From: JALOLG01 sp963776935
GTDB taxonomy: Bacteria; Actinomycetota; Acidimicrobiia; Acidimicrobiales; Ilumatobacteraceae
Assembly (NCBI GenBank): GCA_963776935.1
Contig: CAVZOP010000012.1
Location: 186,001-250,000, forward strand
DNA length: 64,000 nt
Direction: 5' to 3'
In this document: positions 8,979-16,725 of the stretch, one piece after another
Layout of the letters: each line of letters starts with the position of its first letter
Position numbering within the stretch: the stretch's first letter is position 1
Position numbers and translations under genes: made by a program
The notes under the pieces: model-generated
Told to the model about the DNA's origin: nothing
Database searches by the model: none
Seen by the model: only the letters and a program-made list of their open reading frames with translations

Positions 8979-8992
8979 AAATTCGCGAATTT
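8979..8992. promoter_or_regulatory. Perfect AT-rich palindrome AAATTCGCGAATTT
   Basis: This 14-bp perfect palindrome stands out in a GC-rich region. It lies in the divergent space between the WYL regulator and the hairpin array, inside a larger nested stem (CGCGAAA 8960-8966 with TTTCGCG 8991-8997). It may be a protein-binding site for the WYL regulator or part of RNA structure. Confidence 0.45.
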
Positions 8993-9125
8993 TCGCGAGG
9001 TCGGTATCTCGCCGGCCTCTGGACCATCACATACAGCGACACGAGGAGACACCCCGGAGCGGGAGGGCCTCCTCGAAGCCGAGATGCGATCGGGGATCGA
9101 CGGGAGGAAAGCAAACAGGCAAGAC

Positions 9126-9348
9126 GGACCAGGGCGGAACTGGTCCGAGCGGGACGGTCAAGACGGTCCAGGGGCGCAACTGGACCCGACGGCCGACATT
9201 GAAACGGGCCAGGGCGGAACTGGACCGGACGGGAAAATCATTCAACACCGGGCCATGGCGGGCTATGGACCGGACAATCAAATCCGGGTCACGGCGGGCG
9301 ATGCTCCGGACGAGATGGTGGGAACCGGGTCAGGGCGGTACTTGACCC
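9126..9348 (+). repeat. Six hairpins with GGCGG-type loops, period about 40 nt
   Basis: The hairpins lie at 9126-9146, 9165-9186, 9206-9226, 9250-9271, 9286-9307 and 9327-9348. Arms differ but mostly still pair: GGACCAG/CTGGTCC, GGTCCAG/CTGGACC, GGGCCAG/CTGGACC, GGGCCAT/ATGGACC, a degenerate fifth, and GGGTCA/TGACCC. Loops stay alike: GGCGGAA, GGGCGCAA, GGCGGAA, GGCGGGCT, GGCGGGCG, GGCGGTA. Spacers are A-rich and often carry GACGGG or ACGGGAAA. Units one and two show an exact compensatory A-T to T-A swap. Confidence 0.8.
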
Positions 9349-9389
9349 AAACGGGAAATCGGCGACGGAGGGACAACCGGAACCGAGGG

Positions 9390-9444
9390 AACACCGATGA
9401 TGGGGCTGATCGACAGCGTGGTCGACAGCCCCATCGGTGTTTTT
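9390..9444 (+). terminator. Strong intrinsic terminator ending the hairpin-array transcript
   Basis: AACACCGAT (9390-9398) pairs with ATCGGTGTT (9433-9441). GGGGCTG (9402-9408) pairs with CAGCCCC (9426-9432) after a 3-nt bulge, and TCGAC (9410-9414) with GTCGA (9421-9425). A run of five T (9440-9444) follows at the end of the stem. On the minus strand the stem is followed by CCC, so it acts on + strand transcription. Confidence 0.8.
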
Positions 9445-9460
9445 CGGGTTCGAGTGAGGC

Positions 9461-10414
9461 CTACTCGTCGCCCCACCGGCGCAGCAGCGCCTCGGCGCCG
9501 GCGAAGTCGCTCATCACGTCGGCGACGCTGCGCTCGTCCGTCACGAGTCCGGCCGCCTGTCCGGCCCACACGGAGAACTGGTCGAAGTCGTCGCGATCGG
9601 CGGCGGCCTGGAGATCGGCGCGCATCGACGTCGTGGAGGCGAGCTCGTCCTCCCGGCCGTGCCAGGTCTCGGTGAACGTGTTGCGAACCACCCGTCCTCC
9701 GTACTGCGAGGGCCACGGCTGCTGCATCGCGATGTCGTACACGTGGGTGTAGATCGTGCTGTCCAAGTCGGCGGCCAGGACCTTGGAGCGCCGTGCCGGC
9801 GACCACGCGTTCTCCGGGCATGCCAAGAACGCGGTGCCCACCCACGCCCCGGCGGCGCCGGCGGCGAGCACCGCGGCCAGTCCTCGCGCGGTGGCGATAC
9901 CTCCGGCCGCGAGGACCGGGCGGTCGACGCGGTCGAGCACGGCTTCGAGCAGCGGCAGGGTGGCGACCGCATCGCGACCGTGGCCGCCGCCCTCACTGCC
10001 GCGGGCGACGATGACGTCGACGCCGGCGTCAACCGCCCGGTCGGCCTCGTCGACGGTGCCGATCTGGGTGGCAACGGTGATCCCTGCGGCACGCAGCGGC
10101 GCGACCAGGGGTCCGTAGTCGCCGTAGCTCAGCGACACGAACGGCGGTCGTAGCTCGGTGACGACGTCGAGCAGATCCGGGCGATCCTTCGCCAACCATG
10201 CCAGCAGCCCGATGCCGTACGACGTGCCGGCCGCGGTCGTCGCTGCCACCTCGTCGCGCACGTCATCTGGTGACTGGCTCGAGATCCCGATCATGCCGAG
10301 CCCGCCGGCGCGGCAAACGGCGGCGGCGAACGGCCCGTTCGCGGCGCCGCTCATGGGTGCCACGACGATCGGGATCGTGAGCCCGAATCGCTCGGTCAGC
10401 CACGTCGCGATCAC
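9461..10414 (-). CDS. Nitronate monooxygenase / 2-nitropropane dioxygenase family protein
   Basis: An FMN-dependent TIM-barrel enzyme of about 317 aa. Family marks are the N-terminal PIVVAPMSGAANGPFAAAV, GGLGMIG, the FMN-phosphate and active-site stretch ARGSEGGGHGR, AGGIA and WVGTAFLAC. The start is set at the GTG 10414, fourteen bases after the upstream regulator's stop; a start at 10459 would overlap that gene. Members oxidise nitronates, or act as related flavin oxidoreductases or enoyl reductases; which applies here is not clear. It is likely co-transcribed with the HxlR regulator and the molybdopterin enzyme. Confidence 0.8.
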   Translation of the reverse strand: MIATWLTERFGLTIPIVVAPMSGAANGPFAAAVCRAGGLGMIGISSQSPDDVRDEVAATTAAGTSYGIGLLAWLAKDRPDLLDVVTELRPPFVSLSYGDYGPLVAPLRAAGITVATQIGTVDEADRAVDAGVDVIVARGSEGGGHGRDAVATLPLLEAVLDRVDRPVLAAGGIATARGLAAVLAAGAAGAWVGTAFLACPENAWSPARRSKVLAADLDSTIYTHVYDIAMQQPWPSQYGGRVVRNTFTETWHGREDELASTTSMRADLQAAADRDDFDQFSVWAGQAAGLVTDERSVADVMSDFAGAEALLRRWGDE

Positions 10415-10427
10415 CGGCGGCAGTCTG

Positions 10428-10886
10428 TCACGACGCGTTCGTGGGCGCCCGGCCGACACGGAGGCGCCGCACGTCGAGGCGCTCGCCGGTGTGCTCGTCG
10501 ATCACGACCGGCTGCACGACGGCGCCCGTCTCGCGGTCCTTGAGCACGACGGGAGGTCCGTCGCCCTGTGGCCATTGCCAGTCGGTTCCCCAGCGCCACA
10601 TCGCGGCGAGCACGTCCCAGAACGCGCGGCCCTTGTCGGTGAGGCGGTACTCGTGGCGGACGGGATGGTCCTGGTAGGCGACGCGCTGCAACATCCCCTC
10701 GTCGCAGAGCCGGTTGAGGCGCGTCGTCAGCACCGCCCGGGGTGCGTCGAGTGCCGACTGGAACTCCTCGAACCGGCGCCGGCCGAAGAACGCCTCGCGC
10801 ATCACGAGCGGCGTCCACCAGTCGCCCATCAAGTCGGTGGTGCGGGCGATCGGGCACGACGCGTCGTCGAAGCGGGTGCGTCGCAC
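10428..10886 (-). CDS. HxlR-family transcriptional regulator
   Basis: A 152-aa winged-helix regulator. The GTG at 10886 follows the stop of the molybdopterin enzyme by only two bases. The family pattern is clear: CPIARTTDLMGDWWTPLVM, FEEFQSALDAPRAVLTTRL and the wing segment HEYRLTDKGRAFWDVL. The cysteine in CPIA is the conserved position used for aldehyde/quinone or redox sensing in HxlR and related proteins. A C-terminal extension of about 50 residues (GAVVQPVVIDEHTGERLDV) is usual in actinobacterial members. Its operon position suggests local regulation of the oxidoreductases on either side. Confidence 0.85.
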   Translation of the reverse strand: MRRTRFDDASCPIARTTDLMGDWWTPLVMREAFFGRRRFEEFQSALDAPRAVLTTRLNRLCDEGMLQRVAYQDHPVRHEYRLTDKGRAFWDVLAAMWRWGTDWQWPQGDGPPVVLKDRETGAVVQPVVIDEHTGERLDVRRLRVGRAPTNAS

Positions 10887-10888
10887 GG

Positions 10889-13212
10889 TCAGTCCGCCGC
10901 CGCGCCGGCGGTGACCGGCACCCGTTCGACGCGGGCGCGCACGTGCTTGTGGTGGGGCGTGCCGGCGAACCAGTCGCGATCGTCGGTCGACGTGAGCTCG
11001 TTGGGCGCCACGCCGACGGCGTCGCTCGACCCGCCCGGTCCGAGCCCGAACCCGTTCGGCAGCGTCACGTGGCCGGCCATCAGCGTGTCGGTGACCTCGA
11101 CCACGGCGACCGCCGAGCCGCGCCGTGTCGTGACCCGTGCCCGGTCGCCGTCGGCGAGCCCGAGCGACGTGGCGTCCTCGACCGACACCCGGAGCGCGCC
11201 CTGCTGGTCCTTCTTGCGCCAGGCCGGGTCGCGCTGGATCGTGTTGGCGGTCGACGAGCGCCGCTCGCCGGCGGCGAGCACGAACGGGAACTCGGCGTGG
11301 GGCGGGATCACCGCCGTCTCGTTGGCCAGGCCGTCGAGCTCGTCGAGCAGTTCCGGGATCGCCAGCGACACCTTCTTGTCGGCGGTCTCGAGGCGGCGCA
11401 TCGTCTCGTCGTACTCGTCGACGCTGAACGTCAGCCCCGACGGGCTGGCGAGGATCGCGTCGAACAGCGCCTCGCCGAGCTCCAGCCCCTCGCCTTCGAT
11501 GCCGGCCCGGCGGATCGAGTCGCCGAACGCCAGCGCGCACCGGTGGGCGAGCCCCAGATCGCGGCCGCACCCGGCGGCCGGCACGCCGTCGGGCGTCGTC
11601 AGTGTCGGGCCGAGCGCCTCGTACATCAGCACGCCCGCCATCCGCCCGAGCTCGGGTCGGGCGCCGACGAGCGCGAAGAACGCGTCGGCGAAGGCGGCTC
11701 GACTGACGTCGGCGGCGGCCCGCAGCGGCTCGACGACCGCGTCGTCGTACACGCCGAGCGCACGGCACAGCCGGGCGTGGATCTCGCACTCGGGCAGCGT
11801 GCCCGGCGCCGGATCGAACAGCGGCCGGCGCAGGTGGAACACGTTGCGCGGGAACTCGAGGTTGAAGAACGTGCACTCCCACTTCTCGTACTGCGACGCG
11901 GCGGGCAGCACGTAGTCGGCCTCGCGGGCGGTCTCGGTGAGCGCCACGTCGATGACGACGACGAGGTCGAGGGCGCCGCATCGCCTCGCGCATCCGGTGG
12001 CTGTCGGCGATCGAGTGCACCGGGTTGCCCGACTCGACGAGCAGCGCCCGGAAGCGGTCGGGATGGTCGGACAGGATCTCGTCGGGGATCACGTTGCACG
12101 GCACGAGCCCGGTCACCAGCCGGTGACCGGTGACCGGCGTGACCTTGCCGCGGCTGTCGGCGCCGCCGCCGAGCAGGGCGACGAAGTGCGAGTGGATGTT
12201 GACGCCACCCGGCACGCCGAGGTTGCCGGTGAGGAGCACGAGCAGCTTCTCGAGGTAGCTGTTGAGCGTCGAGTGCGGCGCCATCTGGATCCCGAGGTCC
12301 TCGAGCACCGACACGCCGCCGGTGGCGTTGCCGATCGCGTGCGCGGCACGGCGCACGTCGGCCTCGTCGACGCCGGCCTTGGCGCACGACTCGGCGATGT
12401 CGACCGCGCGCAGGTGGGCGACGAGCTCGTCGAGCCCGTTGGCGTGCTCGGCGAGCCAGGCGTCGGCGAGCAGCGCCGTCCTGCACGAGGATCGCCAGCA
12501 TCGCGGCGAGGAGATGGGCGTCGCCGCCGGGGAGCGGGCGCAGGTGGATGTCGGCGAGGTCGGCGGACTCGGTGCGCCGCGGGTCGACGACGATCAGCGT
12601 GCGGGCGGGGTCGTTGGCGAAGTCCTTGAGGATCCGGCGGGCCTGCTGGATGCCGTGCGACTGCCACGGGTTCTTGCCCCAGAACACGCCGACCTCGGCG
12701 TGCTCGAAGTCGGGCGCGGTGTGGCAGCGCGACCGGCCGAACAGCTGGCCGTCGACCCAGAACTCACCGGTCTTCTCCTGGGCGAGGGCGTTCGACGTGT
12801 ACCGGATGCCGAGCGCCGAGCGGGTCGCCCCGCCGTACCCGCCGCCGAGGTGGTTGCCCTGCCCGCCACCGCCGTAGAACAGGATCTTGTCGCCGCCGTG
12901 CTCGGCGATGACGTCCTGGAAGCGCTGGGCGACCTCGGCGATCGCGGTGTCCCAGTCGATCGCCTCGAACGTGCCGTCGGGACGGCGCCGCAGCGGCGTC
13001 GTGAGCCGGTGCGGGCTGTTCTGGTAGTGGTCGATGCGGAGGCCCTTCTCGCAGGTGTAGCCCTCCGACGCGGGATGGGCCTTGTCGCCGCGCACCCGCG
13101 TGATCGTCGGCCCGTCGATGCGGACCTCGAGCCCGCAGTTCACCGAGCACAGGATGCATGCGGTCTGGTGCCAGGCCCCGACAGCGTCGCCGTTCGCAGC
13201 GTCATTGCTCAT
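10889..13212 (-). CDS. Molybdopterin oxidoreductase (FdhF/BisC-type), two frame changes
   Basis: A cytoplasmic molybdenum or tungsten bis-MGD enzyme of about 774 aa once corrected. The N-terminus has a [4Fe-4S] motif ACILCSVNCGLEV with a fourth Cys in GYTCEKG. SRCHTAPDF contains a candidate metal-ligand cysteine. The MGD-binding region is PWQSHGIQQARRILKDF, and the C-terminal MGD-binding domain begins near DPAWRKKDQQGALRVSVEDA. The frame changes at about 12475-12484 and 11970-11975; each looks like one extra base, since reading resumes with ALLADAWLAEHANG and LDLVVVIDVALTETAREAD. Domain order matches formate-dehydrogenase-like proteins such as those of mycobacteria, but no partner subunits or accessory fdh genes are adjacent, so the substrate is open. 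Confidence 0.75.
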
Positions 13213-13344
13213 CCGTGAATCCCTTTCGATACAGACCTCAGTTCAACAAGCGAACTTAGTCGGTCGCGGCGATCTTGTCGATGGCTGTGTCGATGGGCTG
13301 TGTCGATCGCCTTGACGATCCGCAGAAGAAGAGGCAATCCGAAC

Positions 13345-13368
13345 CGCACCTGGTGACGAACAGGTGCG
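13345..13368. promoter_or_regulatory. Perfect 8-bp hairpin upstream of the Tat protein
   Basis: CGCACCTG (13345-13352) and CAGGTGCG (13361-13368) flank an 8-nt loop, 50 bp upstream of the TTG start at 13419. It could be an operator or a 5' UTR hairpin. Just upstream (about 13282-13307) the 12-mer GGCTGTGTCGAT occurs twice in direct orientation. Confidence 0.4.
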
Positions 13369-13418
13369 TGAGTGGGCGATCCGATCCGCTCGGGGCCGCC
13401 GTCCGAGAGGAGACCACC

Positions 13419-13760
13419 TTGTCAACCTGGTCACGCCGCGATCTGTTCCGCGTCACCGCCGGGGCTGCCGCAGTCGCAGTTCCGATGGGCGTCCTGAGTC
13501 GCGAGGCAGCCGCTGCCACATCATCTTCTGGCACATCGGCCGGCGCAACCGCCGGCACTTCGGCCGGCGCCGCCAACGCCAACGCCACCGCCGATCGTCT
13601 CGACGACGCGTTCGACGTCGGGCACGAGCCGGTCATGTTCTGCGTCCACGACGCCAAGCGCGGCGAGGTCTCGATCCTCCACGGCACCAACGAGGTCGTC
13701 GTGAAGGACCCGCAACTCGTCCGCCGCGTCCTCAGTGCCGCCGCCCGGCAGAACCTGTGA
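13419..13760 (+). CDS. Small Tat-exported protein
   Basis: A 113-aa protein. The TTG start at 13419 is preferred because GAGAGGAGA precedes it and a twin-arginine signal follows at once (SRRDLFRVTAGAAAVAVP). A low-complexity Ala/Ser/Thr/Gly linker leads to a small conserved-looking domain (HEPVMFCVHDAKRGEVSIL, VVVKDPQLVRRVLSAA). No named family is recognised. It sits nine bases before the DUF4331 gene, which has its own GAGGGGGA ribosome-binding site, so the two likely form an operon. Tat export hints at a folded or cofactor-bearing product. Confidence 0.7.
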   Translation: MSTWSRRDLFRVTAGAAAVAVPMGVLSREAAAATSSSGTSAGATAGTSAGAANANATADRLDDAFDVGHEPVMFCVHDAKRGEVSILHGTNEVVVKDPQLVRRVLSAAARQNL

Positions 13761-13769
13761 GGGGGAGCG

Positions 13770-15149
13770 ATGTCATCACACCGTGAAGCTCCCGAGATCT
13801 CCAAGGATCCTGTCGCCGACAGCACCGACACCTACACGTTCGTCAGCCCCGACCGGCCCGACACCGTCACGATCATCACCAACTACATCCCGCTCGAGGA
13901 TCCGGCGGGCGGCCCCAACTTCTTCGAGTTCGGCGACGACGTGCTGTATCGCATCAACATCGACAACGACGGCGACGGCAAGGCCGACATCACCTACGAC
14001 TTCAACTTCAAGACGATCGTCAACAACCCCGACTCGTTCCTCTACAACGTCGGCCCGATCGGCTCGCTCGACGACCCCAACTTCAACCGCCGGCAGTTCT
14101 TCACCGTCACCGAGGATCGCAAGGGCAAGAAGGCGAAGACGCTCGGCAAGGACCTGGCGTCGCCGCCGTGCAACATCGGCCTGCGGTCGACCCCCGCGTA
14201 CTCCGCCCTGGCGAACTCGGCGATCTACACGGTCGACGGAGACATCAAGGTGTTCGCCGGACAGCGGCTCGACGGGTTCTACGTCGACCTCGGGTCGATC
14301 TTCGACCTGGCGGCGCTGCGCCCGTTCCAGCACCTCCACCTGATCCCGACCCCGGCGGCTCCCGGCATCGACGCGCTGCGTGCGTTCAACGTGCACACGA
14401 TCGCGATCCAGGTCCCGATCAGCCGGCTGACCCGCAAGGGCAACGTGCCGACCGATCCGTTGGGTCCCGACACCGTGCTCGGTGTGTGGGCGTCGGCGTA
14501 CCGCCAGAAGGGCCGCTACCGCGACGAGAACCACAGCTGGTCGTCGGGCCCGTACCAGCAGGTGTCGCGGCTCGGCATGCCGCTGTTCAACGAGGTCATC
14601 GTGCCGATGGGCCGCAAGGACCGTTGGAACGCGTTGCCGCCGCACCGCGATTCGGAGTTCGCCCAGTACGTCGCCCGGCCCGAGCTGGGCAAGCTGCTGC
14701 CGGTGCTGTATCCGGGCGTGTTCCCGAACCTGGCGACACTCACCGAAGTCGACCGGGCCGACCTGCTGGCGATCCTGCTGACCGGCATCCCGGCCGGCCC
14801 GATCCCTGGGTTCCAGAACTTCACGGGTCCGACGCAGGCCGACATGCTGCGCCTCAACGTGGCGATCCCGCCGACCGCGCCGGACATGGTGAGCCTCAAC
14901 GGGATCCTCGGCGGCGACCTCGCCGGCTTCCCGAACGGGCGGCGGGTGTTCGACAACATCGTCACCGTCGAGCTGCAGGCGATTGCCGGGGCGACCTACC
15001 CGCTCGTCAACAAGGACTACGTGCCCGACGGCGCGGCGTCGTTGATCAACGACGGCGTGTTCCCGCCCGGCAACGTCAGCTTCCTCGACGTGTTCCCGTA
15101 CCTCGACCACCCGGTCAGTGGCTACGACGTCCAGCCGTTGTCGGTGTGA
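13770..15149 (+). CDS. DUF4331 domain protein
   Basis: A 459-aa protein. The opening SSHREAPEISKDPVADSTDT and the following YTFVSPDRPDTVTIITNYIP are characteristic of DUF4331, a family of unknown function predicted to be beta-rich. No signal peptide is seen, which is odd beside an exported partner; it could travel with the preceding Tat protein, but that is speculation. The sequence is intact to a C-terminus rich in beta-strand residues (NVSFLDVFPYLDHPVSGYDV). The next gene starts eleven bases after the stop. Confidence 0.85.
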   Translation: MSSHREAPEISKDPVADSTDTYTFVSPDRPDTVTIITNYIPLEDPAGGPNFFEFGDDVLYRINIDNDGDGKADITYDFNFKTIVNNPDSFLYNVGPIGSLDDPNFNRRQFFTVTEDRKGKKAKTLGKDLASPPCNIGLRSTPAYSALANSAIYTVDGDIKVFAGQRLDGFYVDLGSIFDLAALRPFQHLHLIPTPAAPGIDALRAFNVHTIAIQVPISRLTRKGNVPTDPLGPDTVLGVWASAYRQKGRYRDENHSWSSGPYQQVSRLGMPLFNEVIVPMGRKDRWNALPPHRDSEFAQYVARPELGKLLPVLYPGVFPNLATLTEVDRADLLAILLTGIPAGPIPGFQNFTGPTQADMLRLNVAIPPTAPDMVSLNGILGGDLAGFPNGRRVFDNIVTVELQAIAGATYPLVNKDYVPDGAASLINDGVFPPGNVSFLDVFPYLDHPVSGYDVQPLSV

Positions 15150-15159
15150 GGAGTCGGTG

Positions 15160-15640
15160 ATGCACACCCACGCCGACGGCACCCGTCACCACGACCATGA
15201 CCATCACGACCATGACGATCACGAACATGGTCACGACGGTGCACGACGGTCACGCACCGGTGGTTCACAGCCCAAACAGGAACAGCACGGTGAACCACAC
15301 GGTGCGGGGTGGTCCGCCGGTGCTCGACATCGGCGGCGACATCGGGGCGATGGTGGTGCTGATGGACGCCGCAACCGCGGGGACCGAGCTCCACCTGCGG
15401 TCCGAGCACGAGCCGCCGATCGCCGTGCACACGGGCGTGTGGGCGCGGCCCAACGGCCCGGTCACGATCACCGCCGCCGTCTTCCCCGAGTTGGTGGCGG
15501 GCCGGTACTGGGTGCTCGACGGCGATGGCAATGACGTGCGTCCGGTCGTGATCGGGGGTGGCGAGCTCACCGAGATCGACCTGCGTGGGCCGGTCACCGT
15601 GTTCAGCAGGGACACTGACACGGTGGCCGGCTGTGTCTGA
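15160..15640 (+). CDS. His-rich small protein, one frame change
   Basis: The ATG at 15160 has GAGGAG about 8 nt upstream. It encodes a histidine/aspartate tract (HTHADGTRHHDHDHHDHDDH) that can be expected to bind divalent metal ions. Near 15240 the frame changes by one base: HGHDG continues as HDGHAPVVHSPNRNSTV in the next frame and then into a well-formed domain (PPVLDIGGDIGAMVVLMDAA, TITAAVFPELVAGRYWVLD). Similar short proteins with VLDIGGDIGA occur in other actinobacteria, sometimes labelled phospholipase without support. The repetitive CAT/GAC tract could promote slippage, real or technical. It is probably in one operon with the Tat protein and DUF4331. Confidence 0.65.
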
Positions 15641-15721
15641 TCGGGCCGGCTCACGACACTTCGGAGCGGCGCACGTTTGGTCGCCGGCCCGACCTGTGGT
15701 CGAGACGGTGGCGGACACAGC

Positions 15722-15745
15722 GCTGATCGGCTGATCGGCTGATCG
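15722..15745. repeat. GCTGATCG x3 microrepeat
   Basis: Three perfect copies of the 8-mer GCTGATCG in tandem in the gap between the His-rich gene and a lipoprotein gene. Such a tract could vary in copy number. The rest of this gap (15641-15846) shows nothing else recognisable. Confidence 0.7.
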
Positions 15746-15846
15746 GTGGTTGGCGACCCGGGGTGGGTGAATCCTTGCGGCCCCCACCCGCCCCGGGTCC
15801 CGCTGTGCCGCGTTCGTGCGCGGCCGCGGCGGTACGGTCGACGACG

Positions 15847-16296
15847 GTGAGCCGGATCTCGGGAACACGAAGCTTCGGCGCGGCTGTCGTGGCGTTGGCG
15901 GCGATCGCGTTCGTCAGCGGGTGCGACGACGATGACGGGCTCTCGATCGACGACGCAGCAGTGGTCGACGACAGCGCGATCGCGGCGACAGGTCTGTTCG
16001 GCACTGCCGACGTCTCGTTCAACGGCGTGACCTACTCGCTGAGTGGCGTGACGTGCAGCACCGAAGGTGGCGTCACCGTGTCGCCGATCGTCGCCGACAC
16101 GTTCACGTTGACGATCGGTGGCAGCGCCGGCGCCTGGGACGTGCGGCTCACCGAGCCCGGGCCGCCGGAGGTGGTGTGGACGGCCGTCGAGCCGAACGTC
16201 GACGTCGACGGCGACGCCGTTGCCGGCAGTGCCCAGATGGCGCGCGCCGACGACCCGACGGCCACCGCCGCCCTCGCCTTCGTCGTCGACTGCTGA
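15847..16296 (+). CDS. Small lipoprotein, unknown function
   Basis: A 149-aa predicted lipoprotein. The GTG at 15847 gives a signal peptide ending in the lipobox FVSGC followed by DDDDG; the longer ORF upstream lacks a plausible start. The mature part is beta-rich and contains two further cysteines (GVTCSTEGG and the terminal VVDC) that could form a disulfide. No family is recognised. It precedes the PepSY gene by 84 bp. Confidence 0.6.
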   Translation: MSRISGTRSFGAAVVALAAIAFVSGCDDDDGLSIDDAAVVDDSAIAATGLFGTADVSFNGVTYSLSGVTCSTEGGVTVSPIVADTFTLTIGGSAGAWDVRLTEPGPPEVVWTAVEPNVDVDGDAVAGSAQMARADDPTATAALAFVVDC

Positions 16297-16380
16297 CGCC
16301 TTCAGCTTGCCGACAGCCGGGAAAGCGCACACTGGGCCACGTGCCCGAGCACGATTCCCGACCCTGATCGAGGAGGACAG

Positions 16381-16717
16381 ATGAAGCGCAGAACGATGAT
16401 CGCCGCCGGAGCCGTGGTGGTGGTCGGTCTCGGCATCGCCGCGACCGGCGTCACGATGGCCACCGCCGGAAACGACGACACCGACACGCCGATCAGCGGC
16501 GACGCCCTGCAGCGCGCCACTGCCCGCGGCGCTCGCTCACACCGGCGAAGGCCGCGTGACCGGGACCGAGGTCGGCGACGAGGAGAGCCTGTACGAGGTC
16601 GAGGTGACGCTCGACGACGGCAGCCAGGTCGACGTGCAGCTCGACGAGCAGTTCAAGGTCGTCGGCTCGGAAGCGGACGACGACAGCGGTGCCGACGACA
16701 GCGGCGACGACGACTGA
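16381..16717 (+). CDS. PepSY-domain exported protein, one frame change
   Basis: An excellent ribosome-binding site (GAGGAGGACAG) precedes the ATG. An N-terminal membrane or signal segment (MIAAGAVVVVGLGIAATGV) leads into ISGDALQRATA. Near 16521 one extra base breaks the frame; in the next frame ALAHTGEGRVTGTEV and SLYEVEVTLDDGSQVDVQLD complete a PepSY domain with an acidic tail (GADDSGDDD). The corrected length is about 112 aa. PepSY domains are usually inhibitory or regulatory modules outside the membrane. The next gene follows eight bases later. Confidence 0.65.
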
Positions 16718-16725
16718 TCCCCCAC

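Larger units (their letters stand above)
8921..9444 (+). ncRNA. Candidate structured non-coding RNA with hairpin array
   Basis: No credible protein is encoded on either strand between 8873 and 9460, yet the sequence is dense in pairing. In order: GACCAG/CTGGTC (8921-8926 with 8944-8949); CGCGAAA/TTTCGCG flanked by GCCGGC elements (about 8954-9016); CGAGGAG/CTCCTCG (9041-9047 with 9069-9075); six hairpins at 9126-9348; and a strong intrinsic terminator at 9390-9444 whose T-run is only on the + strand. The next genes on both sides are on the minus strand, so the terminator has no + strand protein gene to serve, which implies an independent transcript. The 5' end and promoter were not identified. 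A leader RNA or eroded repeat element cannot be excluded. Confidence 0.6.

Noticed and set aside
8875..9345. Protein-coding ORFs through the hairpin array
   Set aside because: Composition is unlike neighbouring proteins, no ribosome-binding site suits them, and palindromic content explains the sequence better.
9126..9348. CRISPR array
   Set aside because: Repeats are not identical, the paired arms vary, spacers are only about 15-23 nt, and no cas genes are present.
10889..13212. True pseudogene for the molybdopterin oxidoreductase
   Set aside because: All three segments keep conserved motifs and normal codon use, and similar one-base breaks occur in clpC, so sequence error is more likely.
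13776..15182. Minus-strand ORF of 468 codons opposite DUF4331
   Set aside because: The + strand DUF4331 protein is recognisable; the opposite frame has Asp/Val/Arg-rich shadow composition and no motif.
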